From an uncultured Bacteroides sp. (GTDB taxonomy: Bacteria > Bacteroidota > Bacteroidia > Bacteroidales > Bacteroidaceae), in the NCBI GenBank assembly GCA_946628545.1, contig CAMOWU010000020.1:1-40212 (forward strand): a DNA stretch of 40,212 nucleotides, in the 5' to 3' direction. The notes below the pieces were generated by a model. It saw only the letters and a program-made list of their open reading frames with translations, was not told where the DNA came from and searched no databases. Positions 7,474-13,926 of this stretch are shown here, piece by piece (within the stretch, counting starts at the first letter, position 1; each line of letters starts with the position of its first letter). A program made the translations under genes and the position numbers.

Positions 7474-8439
7474 TTAGTTCAGCTTGAATTTATACGTGAT
7501 GGTTCCGTTTTCGGCATTGTTGCTGCCTGCGGAGAAACGCGACTGACGGGCGGCAGCCAAGGCTGCATTGCGCAGTGCTGCCGAAGTGGTGCCAGACTTC
7601 ACGGTTGCGCTGGTCACACGGCCTTCCTTGTTGACCACGATATTGACCACGACCGTGCCCGAACTTGTGTTGTCGGGGTAGGCTGGTTTTGCGAGATAAA
7701 CAGCAGTGCGGTTGCCCACATGAGCCTCTGTGCCTGTACCGCCCACGCCCGATTTGGCTCCGTGGTCGGCATTGCCGGTTGCCACACCTTGCACGCCCTC
7801 GCCTGTGGTCTCGCCACGGTTGCCATTGCCGCGAGCCTTGCCAAAGGCACCTCCCACCTTGTCGGCGGCCTTGGCTGCCGCCTCAGCCTCCGCTTTCTTG
7901 CGGGCCTCCTCTTGCTTGCGCTTGGCCTCAGCCTCGGCTTTCTGCCTTTCCAACTCCGCTTTGCGTTTGGCTTCAGCCTCGGCTTTTTTCTTGGCTTCCA
8001 CTTCTGCTTTCTTCTTGGCTTCTGCTTCCGCTTCAGCCTTGCGTTTTGCCTCTTCCTTCTTCTTGGCTTCCTCAGCCGCTATCGACTTCTCGTTGGTTTT
8101 GGAGGTGATGAGCGGTTCTTTAGTGGCTGGAGTTTTCGTGTCTTTGGAAGTGGTGGGTTCGGAGGCGGCGGGTGGAGTGGTGGCTTCCTGACTGGGAACG
8201 GACTCTTCCTCCTGCGGTGTCTCCTCGTTGCTGTTGGTGCCAGGCTGCATGCTGCTTCCCGCATCCTCTCCACCAGCCTCTGGCACATAGCCCAGCATCA
8301 CTGGCACTCCATCCTCTTCGGGTCGCTGGGCGAGGTTGTAGTTCATCGTCGCGAAGAAGAGGAGGAGCAGGAGACCGAGGTGGATGGCGATGGTCAGTCC
8401 TGCGGCCTTGAGTTTGTCTTTTTTATTGTCGCTGCTCAT
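7474..8439 (-). CDS. tonB: Energy transducer TonB, TolA-like linker
   Basis: A 321-residue protein with one N-terminal membrane anchor (about residues 13-32, TIAIHLGLLLLLFFATMNY). A variable Thr/Ser/Pro region follows, then a long Lys/Glu/Ala-rich helix (roughly 105-195, repeats such as KKKAEAEAKRKAE). The C-terminal TonB domain contains AKPAYPDNTSSGTVVVNIVVNKEGRV and ends YKFKLN. The Ala/Lys/Glu helix resembles TolA more than the Pro-rich linker of enterobacterial TonB. I chose the ATG at 8439 (MSSDNKKDKLK). The longer frame to 8514 would overlap exbD by 92 bases with an uncharacteristic N-terminus. Its start overlaps the exbD stop by 17 bases. It likely powers outer membrane receptors or trans-envelope constriction. 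Confidence 0.92.
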   Translation of the reverse strand: MSSDNKKDKLKAAGLTIAIHLGLLLLLFFATMNYNLAQRPEEDGVPVMLGYVPEAGGEDAGSSMQPGTNSNEETPQEEESVPSQEATTPPAASEPTTSKDTKTPATKEPLITSKTNEKSIAAEEAKKKEEAKRKAEAEAEAKKKAEVEAKKKAEAEAKRKAELERQKAEAEAKRKQEEARKKAEAEAAAKAADKVGGAFGKARGNGNRGETTGEGVQGVATGNADHGAKSGVGGTGTEAHVGNRTAVYLAKPAYPDNTSSGTVVVNIVVNKEGRVTSATVKSGTTSAALRNAALAAARQSRFSAGSNNAENGTITYKFKLN

Positions 8440-8854
8440 ATTGTGTGCGGTCGGGTTGTCGGGTGGCGAGGACCATTTTGAGATGGAGCTCATTGGCGAC
8501 GTTGAGTACCTCAACGATGTTCTTATAGGGCACTACCTCGTCGGCATAGAGTGAGACATAGAGCTCGGTAGAGTCGTTCTGTTCTTGCCGTAGGAAGTCA
8601 GACAGTTGGTCGAGGGTGATGGGTTGTTCTGTCTCATTGCCCACTGCGGCGTACATGTTCAGCTGGTTGTCGATGACCACTCTTGCCGATGCCTTGGCCT
8701 GCGTCTGCTTGTTGCCTTGTGGCAGCAAGACCTTGATGGCGTTGGGCGACACCATCGTGCTGGTGATCATGAAGAAGATGAGCAGCAGGAAGATGATGTC
8801 GGTCATGGACGACATGCTGAACAGCGGGTTGGTTTTAGTCCTTCGTTTAAGCAT
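8423..8854 (-). CDS. exbD: ExbD/TolR biopolymer transport protein
   Basis: A 143-residue bitopic inner-membrane protein. The membrane helix follows a basic N-terminus (MLKRRTKTNPLFSMSSMTDIIFLLLIFFMITSTMV). Its Asp in SMTDIIF at about residue 18 is the proton-carrying residue of the ExbD/TolR family. The periplasmic part continues with IKVLLPQGNKQ and a C-terminal LYVSLYADEVVPYKNIVEVLNVANE domain. Complexed with ExbB it forms the proton-driven motor for TonB. It lies between exbB (3-base gap) and tonB (17-base overlap). Confidence 0.95.
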   Translation of the reverse strand: MLKRRTKTNPLFSMSSMTDIIFLLLIFFMITSTMVSPNAIKVLLPQGNKQTQAKASARVVIDNQLNMYAAVGNETEQPITLDQLSDFLRQEQNDSTELYVSLYADEVVPYKNIVEVLNVANELHLKMVLATRQPDRTQYEQRQ

Positions 8855-8857
8855 ATC

Positions 8858-9502
8858 TTAGGCTTTGTGGTGGTCGTTTTCGTTCTCGTTCATCAGGTCC
8901 ATGAATGCCAGTGACTTCTGCTCCAGCTCATTGACCGTACCGTCGATCTTGGCTACGAGGTAGTTGTAGGCGAAGAGGGCAACGATACCCACAATGAGTC
9001 CACCCACCGTGGTCACCATGGCCTCATAGATGCCTCCTGCGAGCATACTGATATCGATGTTGTTGCCAGCATTGCTCATCTGCCAGAAGGCCTTGACCAT
9101 ACCAGTGACGGTGCCGAGGAATCCGAGCATGGGCGCACCGCTGGCGATGGTCGAAAGCACGGGCAGTCGGCGTTCCAGGTTGGCCACTTCCACGTTGCCA
9201 GTGTTCTCGATGGCGGTCTGTATGTCCTGCGCGGGTCGGCCTATACGGCTGATGCCTCTCTCCACCATGCGTGCGGCAGGTGAGTTGGTCACGCGGCAGA
9301 AGTTGACTGCCGACTTGATGTCGTTGTCCTTCATGTAGTCGCGTATGCGGTCCATGAACAGTGGGTCGCTTTTGCTTGCCTTCCTGATGGCGATGAAACG
9401 TTCGAAAAAGATGTAGATGGCCAGGATAGACATGATGCCCAGCACAACCATGATCCAACCGCCTTTGCTGGCGAGTTCCAGTAAACTCATTGATGATTCC
9501 AT
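8858..9502 (-). CDS. exbB: MotA/TolQ/ExbB proton channel protein
   Basis: A 214-residue inner-membrane protein with three membrane helices: about residues 13-35 (GGWIMVVLGIMSILAIYIFFERF), 115-138 (ASGAPMLGFLGTVTGMVKAFWQM) and 150-175 (GGIYEAMVTTVGGLIVGIVALFAYNYL). The MLGFLGTVTGM and GIYEAMVTTVGGL segments are diagnostic of the ExbB/TolQ proton channel. It is the first gene of the five-gene minus-strand series. Its promoter, TACATTTG at 9599-9606, overlaps head-to-head with that of nadK. An internal ATG at residue 5 (MSLLELASK) is an alternative start. Confidence 0.95.
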   Translation of the reverse strand: MESSMSLLELASKGGWIMVVLGIMSILAIYIFFERFIAIRKASKSDPLFMDRIRDYMKDNDIKSAVNFCRVTNSPAARMVERGISRIGRPAQDIQTAIENTGNVEVANLERRLPVLSTIASGAPMLGFLGTVTGMVKAFWQMSNAGNNIDISMLAGGIYEAMVTTVGGLIVGIVALFAYNYLVAKIDGTVNELEQKSLAFMDLMNENENDHHKA

Positions 9503-9586
9503 TTCTTTTGTCGTTGTAAATTCGTTTTTTTATGGCTGATGCCACATTTTTCAGTGATAAAATGCCCGTTAAAGATGAAAATAACG

Positions 9587-9595
9587 TAAATTTGC
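9587..9595 (+). promoter_or_regulatory. Promoter -7 box for nadK
   Basis: TAAATTTGC fits TAnnTTTG(C). It gives nadK a leader of about 190 bases. Confidence 0.55.
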
Positions 9596-9598
9596 GCA

Positions 9599-9606
9599 CA
9601 AATGTA
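9599..9606 (-). promoter_or_regulatory. Promoter -7 box for exbB operon
   Basis: Minus-strand TACATTTG fits TAnnTTTG. It lies only 3 bases from the opposing nadK box, so the two RNA polymerase footprints must overlap. The leader of exbB would be about 90 bases. Confidence 0.55.
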
Positions 9607-9747
9607 TATCATTTGATTCAAATAGGAGTGATTTCAAAGCTTAAAGTTGCTTTCAGAATCCTTAAAGATTCTTTAAATCAGATTCAAACGTCTGATAGAG
9701 CCGACTTTTTGCGACGTTTGCGGGAATTCTCCTTGTCGGAAACCAAC

Positions 9748-9767
9748 GGACGCGACACGTCGCGTCC
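9748..9767. repeat. GC-rich palindrome, REP-like
   Basis: GGACGCGA and TCGCGTCC are separated by CACG, an 8-bp perfect stem in the otherwise AT-rich nadK leader, 23 bases before its ATG. The ends ACGCGA...TCGCGT recur in the hairpin at 13330-13377. Confidence 0.6.
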
Positions 9768-9790
9768 CTACAAGCAATCAATTATAAAGG

Positions 9791-10672
9791 ATGGAGAAGA
9801 AGAGATTTGCCATATTCGGTAATGTGTATCAAGAGAAGAAGTCAATGGCCGTTCAGAAGATGTTCAACGTGCTGCTGGCGCATGATGCGGAGTTGTCGGT
9901 GGAGCGTGGTTTCTACACTTTCCTCACCGAGGGTCATAAGATCGATGTGCCTACATGCCGCATCATCGATGGCAGCGACTTTGATGCCGACATCGTCATC
10001 AGCATGGGCGGTGACGGCACTTTCCTCAATGTAGCGAGCAGGGTAGGGGAGAAGGAAATACCCATTTTGGGTGTCAACACAGGTCGTCTGGGTTTCCTTT
10101 CCTGCATCAGCGCAGAGGACATCGAACCGATGATCGACGAGATCTATACCGGCGACTATCTGGTCGCCAACCACTCTGTGCTGCAAGTCTGTTGCGACGA
10201 ACAACCCCTGGCGGGTTATCCCTTCGCCCTGAACGAGGTGTCGATCCTCAAGCACGACAGCAGCTCGATGATCAGCATCAACACCTCCATCAATGAAGAA
10301 TATCTGACCACTTACCAAGCCGATGGCCTGCTTGTCAGCACCCCCACTGGATCTACTGCCTACTCGCTCAGCGTAGGCGGTCCCATCATTTATCCCGAGA
10401 GTGCCAACATCCTCCTGACACCCGTCGCCCCTCACAGTCTGAACATGCGCCCTCTGGTGCTCAACGACAATGTGGAGGTGGAACTGAAGGTGGGCAGCCG
10501 CAGCCATAGTTTCCTCATCTCCATCGATGGCAGGAGCCAGAGCTGCAGGGAAAACGTGCACATCAGGGTGCGCAAGGCTCCCTTTGTGGTGAAGGTGATC
10601 TCACGCAGAGGACAGAGTTTCTTCTCTACCATCCGGCATAAAATGATGTGGGGGGCCGACAACCGAAATTAA
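9791..10672 (+). CDS. nadK: NAD kinase
   Basis: A 293-residue ATP-dependent NAD kinase, which makes NADP+ in the cytoplasm. The GGDGTF motif is at residues 73-78, followed by NTGRLGFLSCIS, NEVSILKHDSSSMI, the second signature DGLLVSTPTGSTAYSLSVGGPI and a C-terminal domain with SISIDGRSQ-like ISIDGRSQSC. All parts are intact. The ATG follows AAAGG by one base. The promoter overlaps that of divergent exbB; a palindrome at 9748-9767 in the leader could affect translation. Confidence 0.97.
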   Translation: MEKKRFAIFGNVYQEKKSMAVQKMFNVLLAHDAELSVERGFYTFLTEGHKIDVPTCRIIDGSDFDADIVISMGGDGTFLNVASRVGEKEIPILGVNTGRLGFLSCISAEDIEPMIDEIYTGDYLVANHSVLQVCCDEQPLAGYPFALNEVSILKHDSSSMISINTSINEEYLTTYQADGLLVSTPTGSTAYSLSVGGPIIYPESANILLTPVAPHSLNMRPLVLNDNVEVELKVGSRSHSFLISIDGRSQSCRENVHIRVRKAPFVVKVISRRGQSFFSTIRHKMMWGADNRN

Positions 10673-10731
10673 AAAAGCCATAAAAAAGGCAAAAAATGTC
10701 ATTTATTTTTCTGTATTTCTCAACAATTGCA

Positions 10732-10740
10732 TACATTTGC
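10732..10740 (+). promoter_or_regulatory. Promoter -7 box
   Basis: TACATTTGC fits TAnnTTTG(C). It lies 36 bases upstream of the small gene at 10776 and would also serve the S41-like gene behind it. Confidence 0.55.
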
Positions 10741-10775
10741 CAAGTATTTAGTAACAAACACATACCAATCATTCA

Positions 10776-11174
10776 ATGAAAACAACTGATCCATTTGAGG
10801 ATTTAGCGTTGGAGGTGACTCCCAAAGCCCTTTTGCAGGGTGAAAGCACAGATGCGAAGAAATTAGGGGCGCAAGAGGCCCTGGCTGTTCTCAAGACGAT
10901 TGTCAGCAACGACTACGACGTGTTGAAAATGGTGAGAAAGTATCTACGAGAGAAGAATGCACAGAAAGACACTGGTCGTATCACTGAAATCGTCAACACA
11001 TTCAACTCCTACAGCAAAGCGGTACTTCAAGAGAAGCTCGATGCCTTCAAGGCTGGCAAGGGCGAACTCTCACCTCTGTCGGTCGATATGGTGAAGAAGT
11101 TCTTCAAGACCAACAATGCGCCCGCAAAACTTGAAGATGCGGTCAATGCCTTTGTGAGCATTGTCAAAGACTGA
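10776..11174 (+). CDS. Small helical protein, unknown function
   Basis: A 132-residue soluble, charged protein, predicted mostly helical by its residue pattern. It has no signal peptide, membrane segment or cysteine. Visible segments are LGAQEALAVLKTIVSNDYDVLKMVRKYLREK and VDMVKKFFKTNN. I do not recognise a family. It has its own promoter box at 10732-10740. The S41-like lipoprotein gene starts 35 bases after its stop on the same strand, so they probably share a transcript. The frame is supported by the promoter, the spacing and normal composition. Confidence 0.8.
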   Translation: MKTTDPFEDLALEVTPKALLQGESTDAKKLGAQEALAVLKTIVSNDYDVLKMVRKYLREKNAQKDTGRITEIVNTFNSYSKAVLQEKLDAFKAGKGELSPLSVDMVKKFFKTNNAPAKLEDAVNAFVSIVKD

Positions 11175-11209
11175 GGGCTGCGACTTTCGGGAAGTGAGGA
11201 GGATAGCAT

Positions 11210-12520
11210 TTGAGGCGATATATAGTCATATTATGTTTGTCGGCTTTGGGGCTGACGGGATTGATGGTTTCCTGTGGTGAGGACCGTACTTATCAGTACG
11301 ATGAACTCACCAAAGGCAATCATAGTATGGTGGGGATTCTGCAAGAGTCTTACCTCTGGGCTGACCAGATGAAGACCGACATCGACTGGAAAGGCTACTT
11401 CGGTAGTGGAGAGACGTTTTTCAAGAAGTTGCTCTATCCCAAAGACAGTTGGTCGTACTGCACCATCGACACCGTTCAGGCCGACAAGTTCGCACGTGGT
11501 TACTTCAACCATCTCAACTCCTATGGCATGGACTTCGACGTGATGACCGATCCTACGGGTGGTACCAACCGCTCGTACGCCCGTGTGCTTTATGTCGCGA
11601 CTGGCTCCGAGGCCGACAAGGCGGGGGTGCAGCGTGGGGATTTCATCTCGTTTATCAACGGCAACAGGGTTGCCACATCCAATGCCAGTAAGATGGTCAG
11701 TGGCGACAGCATCACATTGACCATCAATCATATCGAATACAATATTGAGGAGGAACTGCTCTATTGGGCTGACACCACCGAGGTGGTGCTTGGCAAGTCG
11801 TCCTACGTGGAAGACTATCCTTATTTCGTGACCGCCGCTTTCAGTTATCAGTCGAGAACCATAGGCTACATGATGGACACACGCTTGATAGCAGGTCCTT
11901 ATGAGAAAGATCCGCAGAGCGTGGAGTATCGAGATGACATGGATAGCATTTTCGCTACTTTCAAGTCGTTGGGCGTCAATGAACTGATTGTCGATCTCCG
12001 CTACTGCAACCGAGGCGAGATGAGTATGGTGGAGCGTCTGGCTTCATATATCGCCGCTTATCACCATGATGGAGAAGCGTTTCTCACCTCTCACTGGCGC
12101 GATGACCTCAGCAGCCACAACGCTGAGTATAACTATGACCTTTCGCTGACCAATGGCAACGCGCTCGACCTGAGCCGAGTCACTTTCATCACCAGCCGTT
12201 ATACCACAGGGCCAGCTGAGTGGCTGATTCATGGCCTGCAGCATACTTTGGGGGCGGACAACGTGCATATCATCGGTCTGACCACGGCTGGTCAGAATGT
12301 GATGACCAGTGCCGTCAGCACCGATTTCTCCATGACGCTCTATCCGGTGGTGGCATACGTGGGTGACGCTACGGGCGACTATGACTATTCTGCAGGCATC
12401 GCCCCTACTTTTGAGGTTGATGAAGCCAGTTATGTCCACATGTACAATTTTGGCGGTTTTGAAGAGATTTTGTTCTTCGATGCGGTCTATTCGTTGTTTC
12501 ACAGCAATCAGGAGGAGTGA
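11210..12520 (+). CDS. Lipoprotein with S41/C-terminal-processing-peptidase fold, probably inactive
   Basis: A 436-residue lipoprotein with lipobox LMVSC at Cys22 and, at the N-terminus, the segment CGEDRTYQYDELT that is typical of Bacteroidales S41 lipoproteins. A PDZ domain spans about 123-172 and an S41 (tail-specific protease) domain about 215-430. In active members the catalytic Ser sits in SASAE/SASE and the Lys in GK near the end of that domain. Here the aligned block is TSRYTTGPAEWLIHGL (328-343) and TTAGQN (358-363): Gly334 is at the Ser position and Gln362 at the Lys position. It may be a pseudo-protease that binds rather than cuts. The start is TTG at 11210, eight bases after GAGGAGG; there is no in-frame ATG nearby. 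Confidence 0.85.
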   Translation: MRRYIVILCLSALGLTGLMVSCGEDRTYQYDELTKGNHSMVGILQESYLWADQMKTDIDWKGYFGSGETFFKKLLYPKDSWSYCTIDTVQADKFARGYFNHLNSYGMDFDVMTDPTGGTNRSYARVLYVATGSEADKAGVQRGDFISFINGNRVATSNASKMVSGDSITLTINHIEYNIEEELLYWADTTEVVLGKSSYVEDYPYFVTAAFSYQSRTIGYMMDTRLIAGPYEKDPQSVEYRDDMDSIFATFKSLGVNELIVDLRYCNRGEMSMVERLASYIAAYHHDGEAFLTSHWRDDLSSHNAEYNYDLSLTNGNALDLSRVTFITSRYTTGPAEWLIHGLQHTLGADNVHIIGLTTAGQNVMTSAVSTDFSMTLYPVVAYVGDATGDYDYSAGIAPTFEVDEASYVHMYNFGGFEEILFFDAVYSLFHSNQEE

Positions 12521-12553
12521 AAACCAGAAAAACGAATAAAATCGCAATAAAAA

Positions 12554-12585
12554 TTGGTGTTTCGGCGTAAATGTTGTAATTTTGC
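12554..12585 (+). promoter_or_regulatory. Promoter of the queuosine operon
   Basis: TTGG at 12554-12557 and TAATTTTGC at 12577-12585, with 20 bases between TTG and TAA. Transcription would begin near 12592, only a few bases before the riboswitch stem. Confidence 0.7.
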
Positions 12586-12597
12586 ACCCCGAAACAC

Positions 12598-12630
12598 GCG
12601 AGTCCTTGATAACCTCGCCAAAAAAACAAG
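12598..12630 (+). promoter_or_regulatory. preQ1-I riboswitch-like aptamer
   Basis: A 33-base H-type pseudoknot can be drawn. P1 is GCGAG (12598-12602) with CTCGC (12614-12618). The 11-base loop begins with T and ends TAAC, so the base before the 3' P1 strand is a C (12613), where class I aptamers pair with preQ1. The 3' tail is C, seven A, then CAAG. P2 forms between CTT in the loop (12605-12607) and AAG at the end of the tail (12628-12630). This closely resembles the Thermoanaerobacter class I aptamer, including GTAAC and ACAAAACAAG. It ends 4 bases before the ATG of a queuosine-precursor transporter, which is followed by queF. Translation control is likely. Confidence 0.85.
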
Positions 12631-12634
12631 AATT

Positions 12635-13318
12635 ATGCAAAATAAAAATGTGTCGGTATCCTTTATGATTTGTGGGATACTTTTCTGTGTCTGCCTGATA
12701 TGTTCAAACATGCTGGTAGTCAAGTCTTTTGAGTTCGGACCTCTGAATTTCACTGGTGCCTTGTTCGTTTTCCCCATCAGCTACATCCTCAACGACTGCA
12801 TTTCCGAGGTGTGGGGCTTCAAGAAAGCCCGACTGATCATTTGGATGGGATTTCTGATGAACTTTCTCGTTGCGCTCTTTGGAGCCTTGGTTGATGCCAT
12901 CCCCGGTGCGCCTTACTTCGAGATGAACGATGCTTTCCATGCCATCTTCGGTCTGGTGCCGCGTGTGGCAGCCGCATCCTTCCTGGCTTTCCTTGTGGGC
13001 TCTTTCCTCAATGCCTACGTGATGTCGAAGATGAAGGTGGCAAGTCAGGGACGTCATTTCTCTGCTCGCGCCGTTCTGTCGTCGTTGGCGGGTGAATTGT
13101 CCGACTCAGTCATTTTCTTCCCTCTGGCTCTGGGTGGCATTGTGCCTTGGGACAAGATGGGGCTGATGGTGATCACTCAAGCAGTGCTGAAGACCGCCTA
13201 TGAGATCGTGATTCTTCCACTCACCATCAAGATTGTCAACTGGTTGAAGAAACGTGAAGGAACAGATGTCTATGACCATGACATCTCTTATAACGTGTTC
13301 CGCGTGCGGGAGATTTAA
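12635..13318 (+). CDS. yhhQ: Queuosine precursor transporter (YhhQ/QPTR family)
   Basis: A 227-residue membrane protein of the vitamin-uptake-like QPTR family (DUF165), which imports 7-deazaguanine queuosine precursors such as preQ0/preQ1. About six helices are seen. Family landmarks are CLICSNMLVVKSFEFG, ALFVFPISYILNDCISEVWGFKKARLIIWMGF and FLVGSFLNAYVMSKMKVASQG, with a C-terminal AVLKTAYEIVILPLTIKIVNWLKK. The start is the ATG at 12635; the open frame extends to 12554 but that part holds the promoter and riboswitch. It is the first gene of a riboswitch-controlled pair with queF. Confidence 0.95.
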   Translation: MQNKNVSVSFMICGILFCVCLICSNMLVVKSFEFGPLNFTGALFVFPISYILNDCISEVWGFKKARLIIWMGFLMNFLVALFGALVDAIPGAPYFEMNDAFHAIFGLVPRVAAASFLAFLVGSFLNAYVMSKMKVASQGRHFSARAVLSSLAGELSDSVIFFPLALGGIVPWDKMGLMVITQAVLKTAYEIVILPLTIKIVNWLKKREGTDVYDHDISYNVFRVREI

Positions 13319-13329
13319 TTCACTGTACA

Positions 13330-13377
13330 GACGCGAGTTGCCGCATCCTGCATGAAACGGATGCAGCAACTCGCGTC
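13330..13377. repeat. Long hairpin between yhhQ and queF
   Basis: GACGCGAGTTGC then GCATCC pairs with GGATGC then GCAACTCGCGTC, with a single C/A mismatch and a 10-base loop (about 18 paired bases). No T-run follows, so readthrough into queF is expected. The terminal GACGCGA/TCGCGTC matches the palindrome at 9748-9767. Confidence 0.75.
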
Positions 13378-13408
13378 GCTTTGCTAAAGGTATATTCGTT
13401 GTTTTATT

Positions 13409-13867
13409 ATGAGTAGAGAGAAAGAAAACCTTGTCCTTTTGGGCAACAAGTCGGAATACAGGTCGGACTACGACCCCAGTGTGCTGGAGACGTTCGAGAA
13501 CCTTCATCAAGAGAATGATTATTGGGTGCGCTTCAACTGTCCTGAGTTCACCAGTTTATGCCCGATTACAGGTCAGCCCGATTTCGCTGAGATCGTCATC
13601 GAGTACATACCCGATGTCAGAATGGTGGAGAGCAAGAGCTTGAAACTGTATCTTTTCAGTTTCCGCAATCATGGCGATTTCCATGAGGATTGTGTCAATA
13701 TCATCATGAAGGACTTGATTCGTCTGATGGATCCCCGATATATCGAGGTGACAGGATTGTTTGTGCCGCGCGGTGGCATATCCATTCATCCTTATGCCAA
13801 TTATGGACGCCCAGGCACCAAGTACGAGAAATTGGCGGAGCTGAGGCTCAGCCATCATGATCTGTAA
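13409..13867 (+). CDS. queF: NADPH-dependent 7-cyano-7-deazaguanine reductase
   Basis: A 152-residue type I (short, unimodular) QueF, which reduces the nitrile of preQ0 to the aminomethyl group of preQ1 for queuosine in tRNA. The catalytic Cys51 and Asp58 are in [10 protein letters not shown]. The substrate/NADPH-binding segment is [22 protein letters not shown] (Glu74, His88). The product preQ1 is the ligand of the leader riboswitch, so the operon has a clear feedback loop. It starts at ATG 13409, 90 bases after yhhQ, without its own promoter box. It ends before a strong terminator at 13897. queC, queD and queE are not in the window. Confidence 0.96.
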   Translation: MSREKENLVLLGNKSEYRSDYDPSVLETFENLHQENDYWVRFNCPEFTSLCPITGQPDFAEIVIEYIPDVRMVESKSLKLYLFSFRNHGDFHEDCVNIIMKDLIRLMDPRYIEVTGLFVPRGGISIHPYANYGRPGTKYEKLAELRLSHHDL

Positions 13868-13896
13868 TAACGTTTATGGGTTAATCCCCACCCCTG

Positions 13897-13926
13897 CCCC
13901 TCCCCTGATAGGGGAGGGGAGTTTTT
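13897..13926 (+). terminator. Rho-independent terminator after queF
   Basis: CCCCTCCCC (13897-13905) pairs with GGGGAGGGG (13911-13919) around TGATA and is followed by AGTTTTT. The T-run is on the plus strand only, so it serves the queuosine operon; dnaX ends from the other side at 13925. Confidence 0.85.

Noticed and set aside
7342-8481. A 379-codon plus-strand frame over tonB
   Set aside because: It arises from the reverse of the Lys/Glu/Ala repeats (Phe/Leu/Gly-rich mirror). The minus-strand gene has anchor and TonB C-terminal domain.
8440-8514. Longer TonB start at 8514
   Set aside because: The extra 25 residues would overlap exbD in another frame and put an unlikely Ser/Pro-rich segment before the cytoplasmic anchor. 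The ATG at 8439 gives a normal N-terminus.
9532-9822. A 96-codon plus-strand frame before and into nadK
   Set aside because: It spans both promoter boxes and the palindrome and overlaps the NAD kinase start in another frame. No homologous features are seen.
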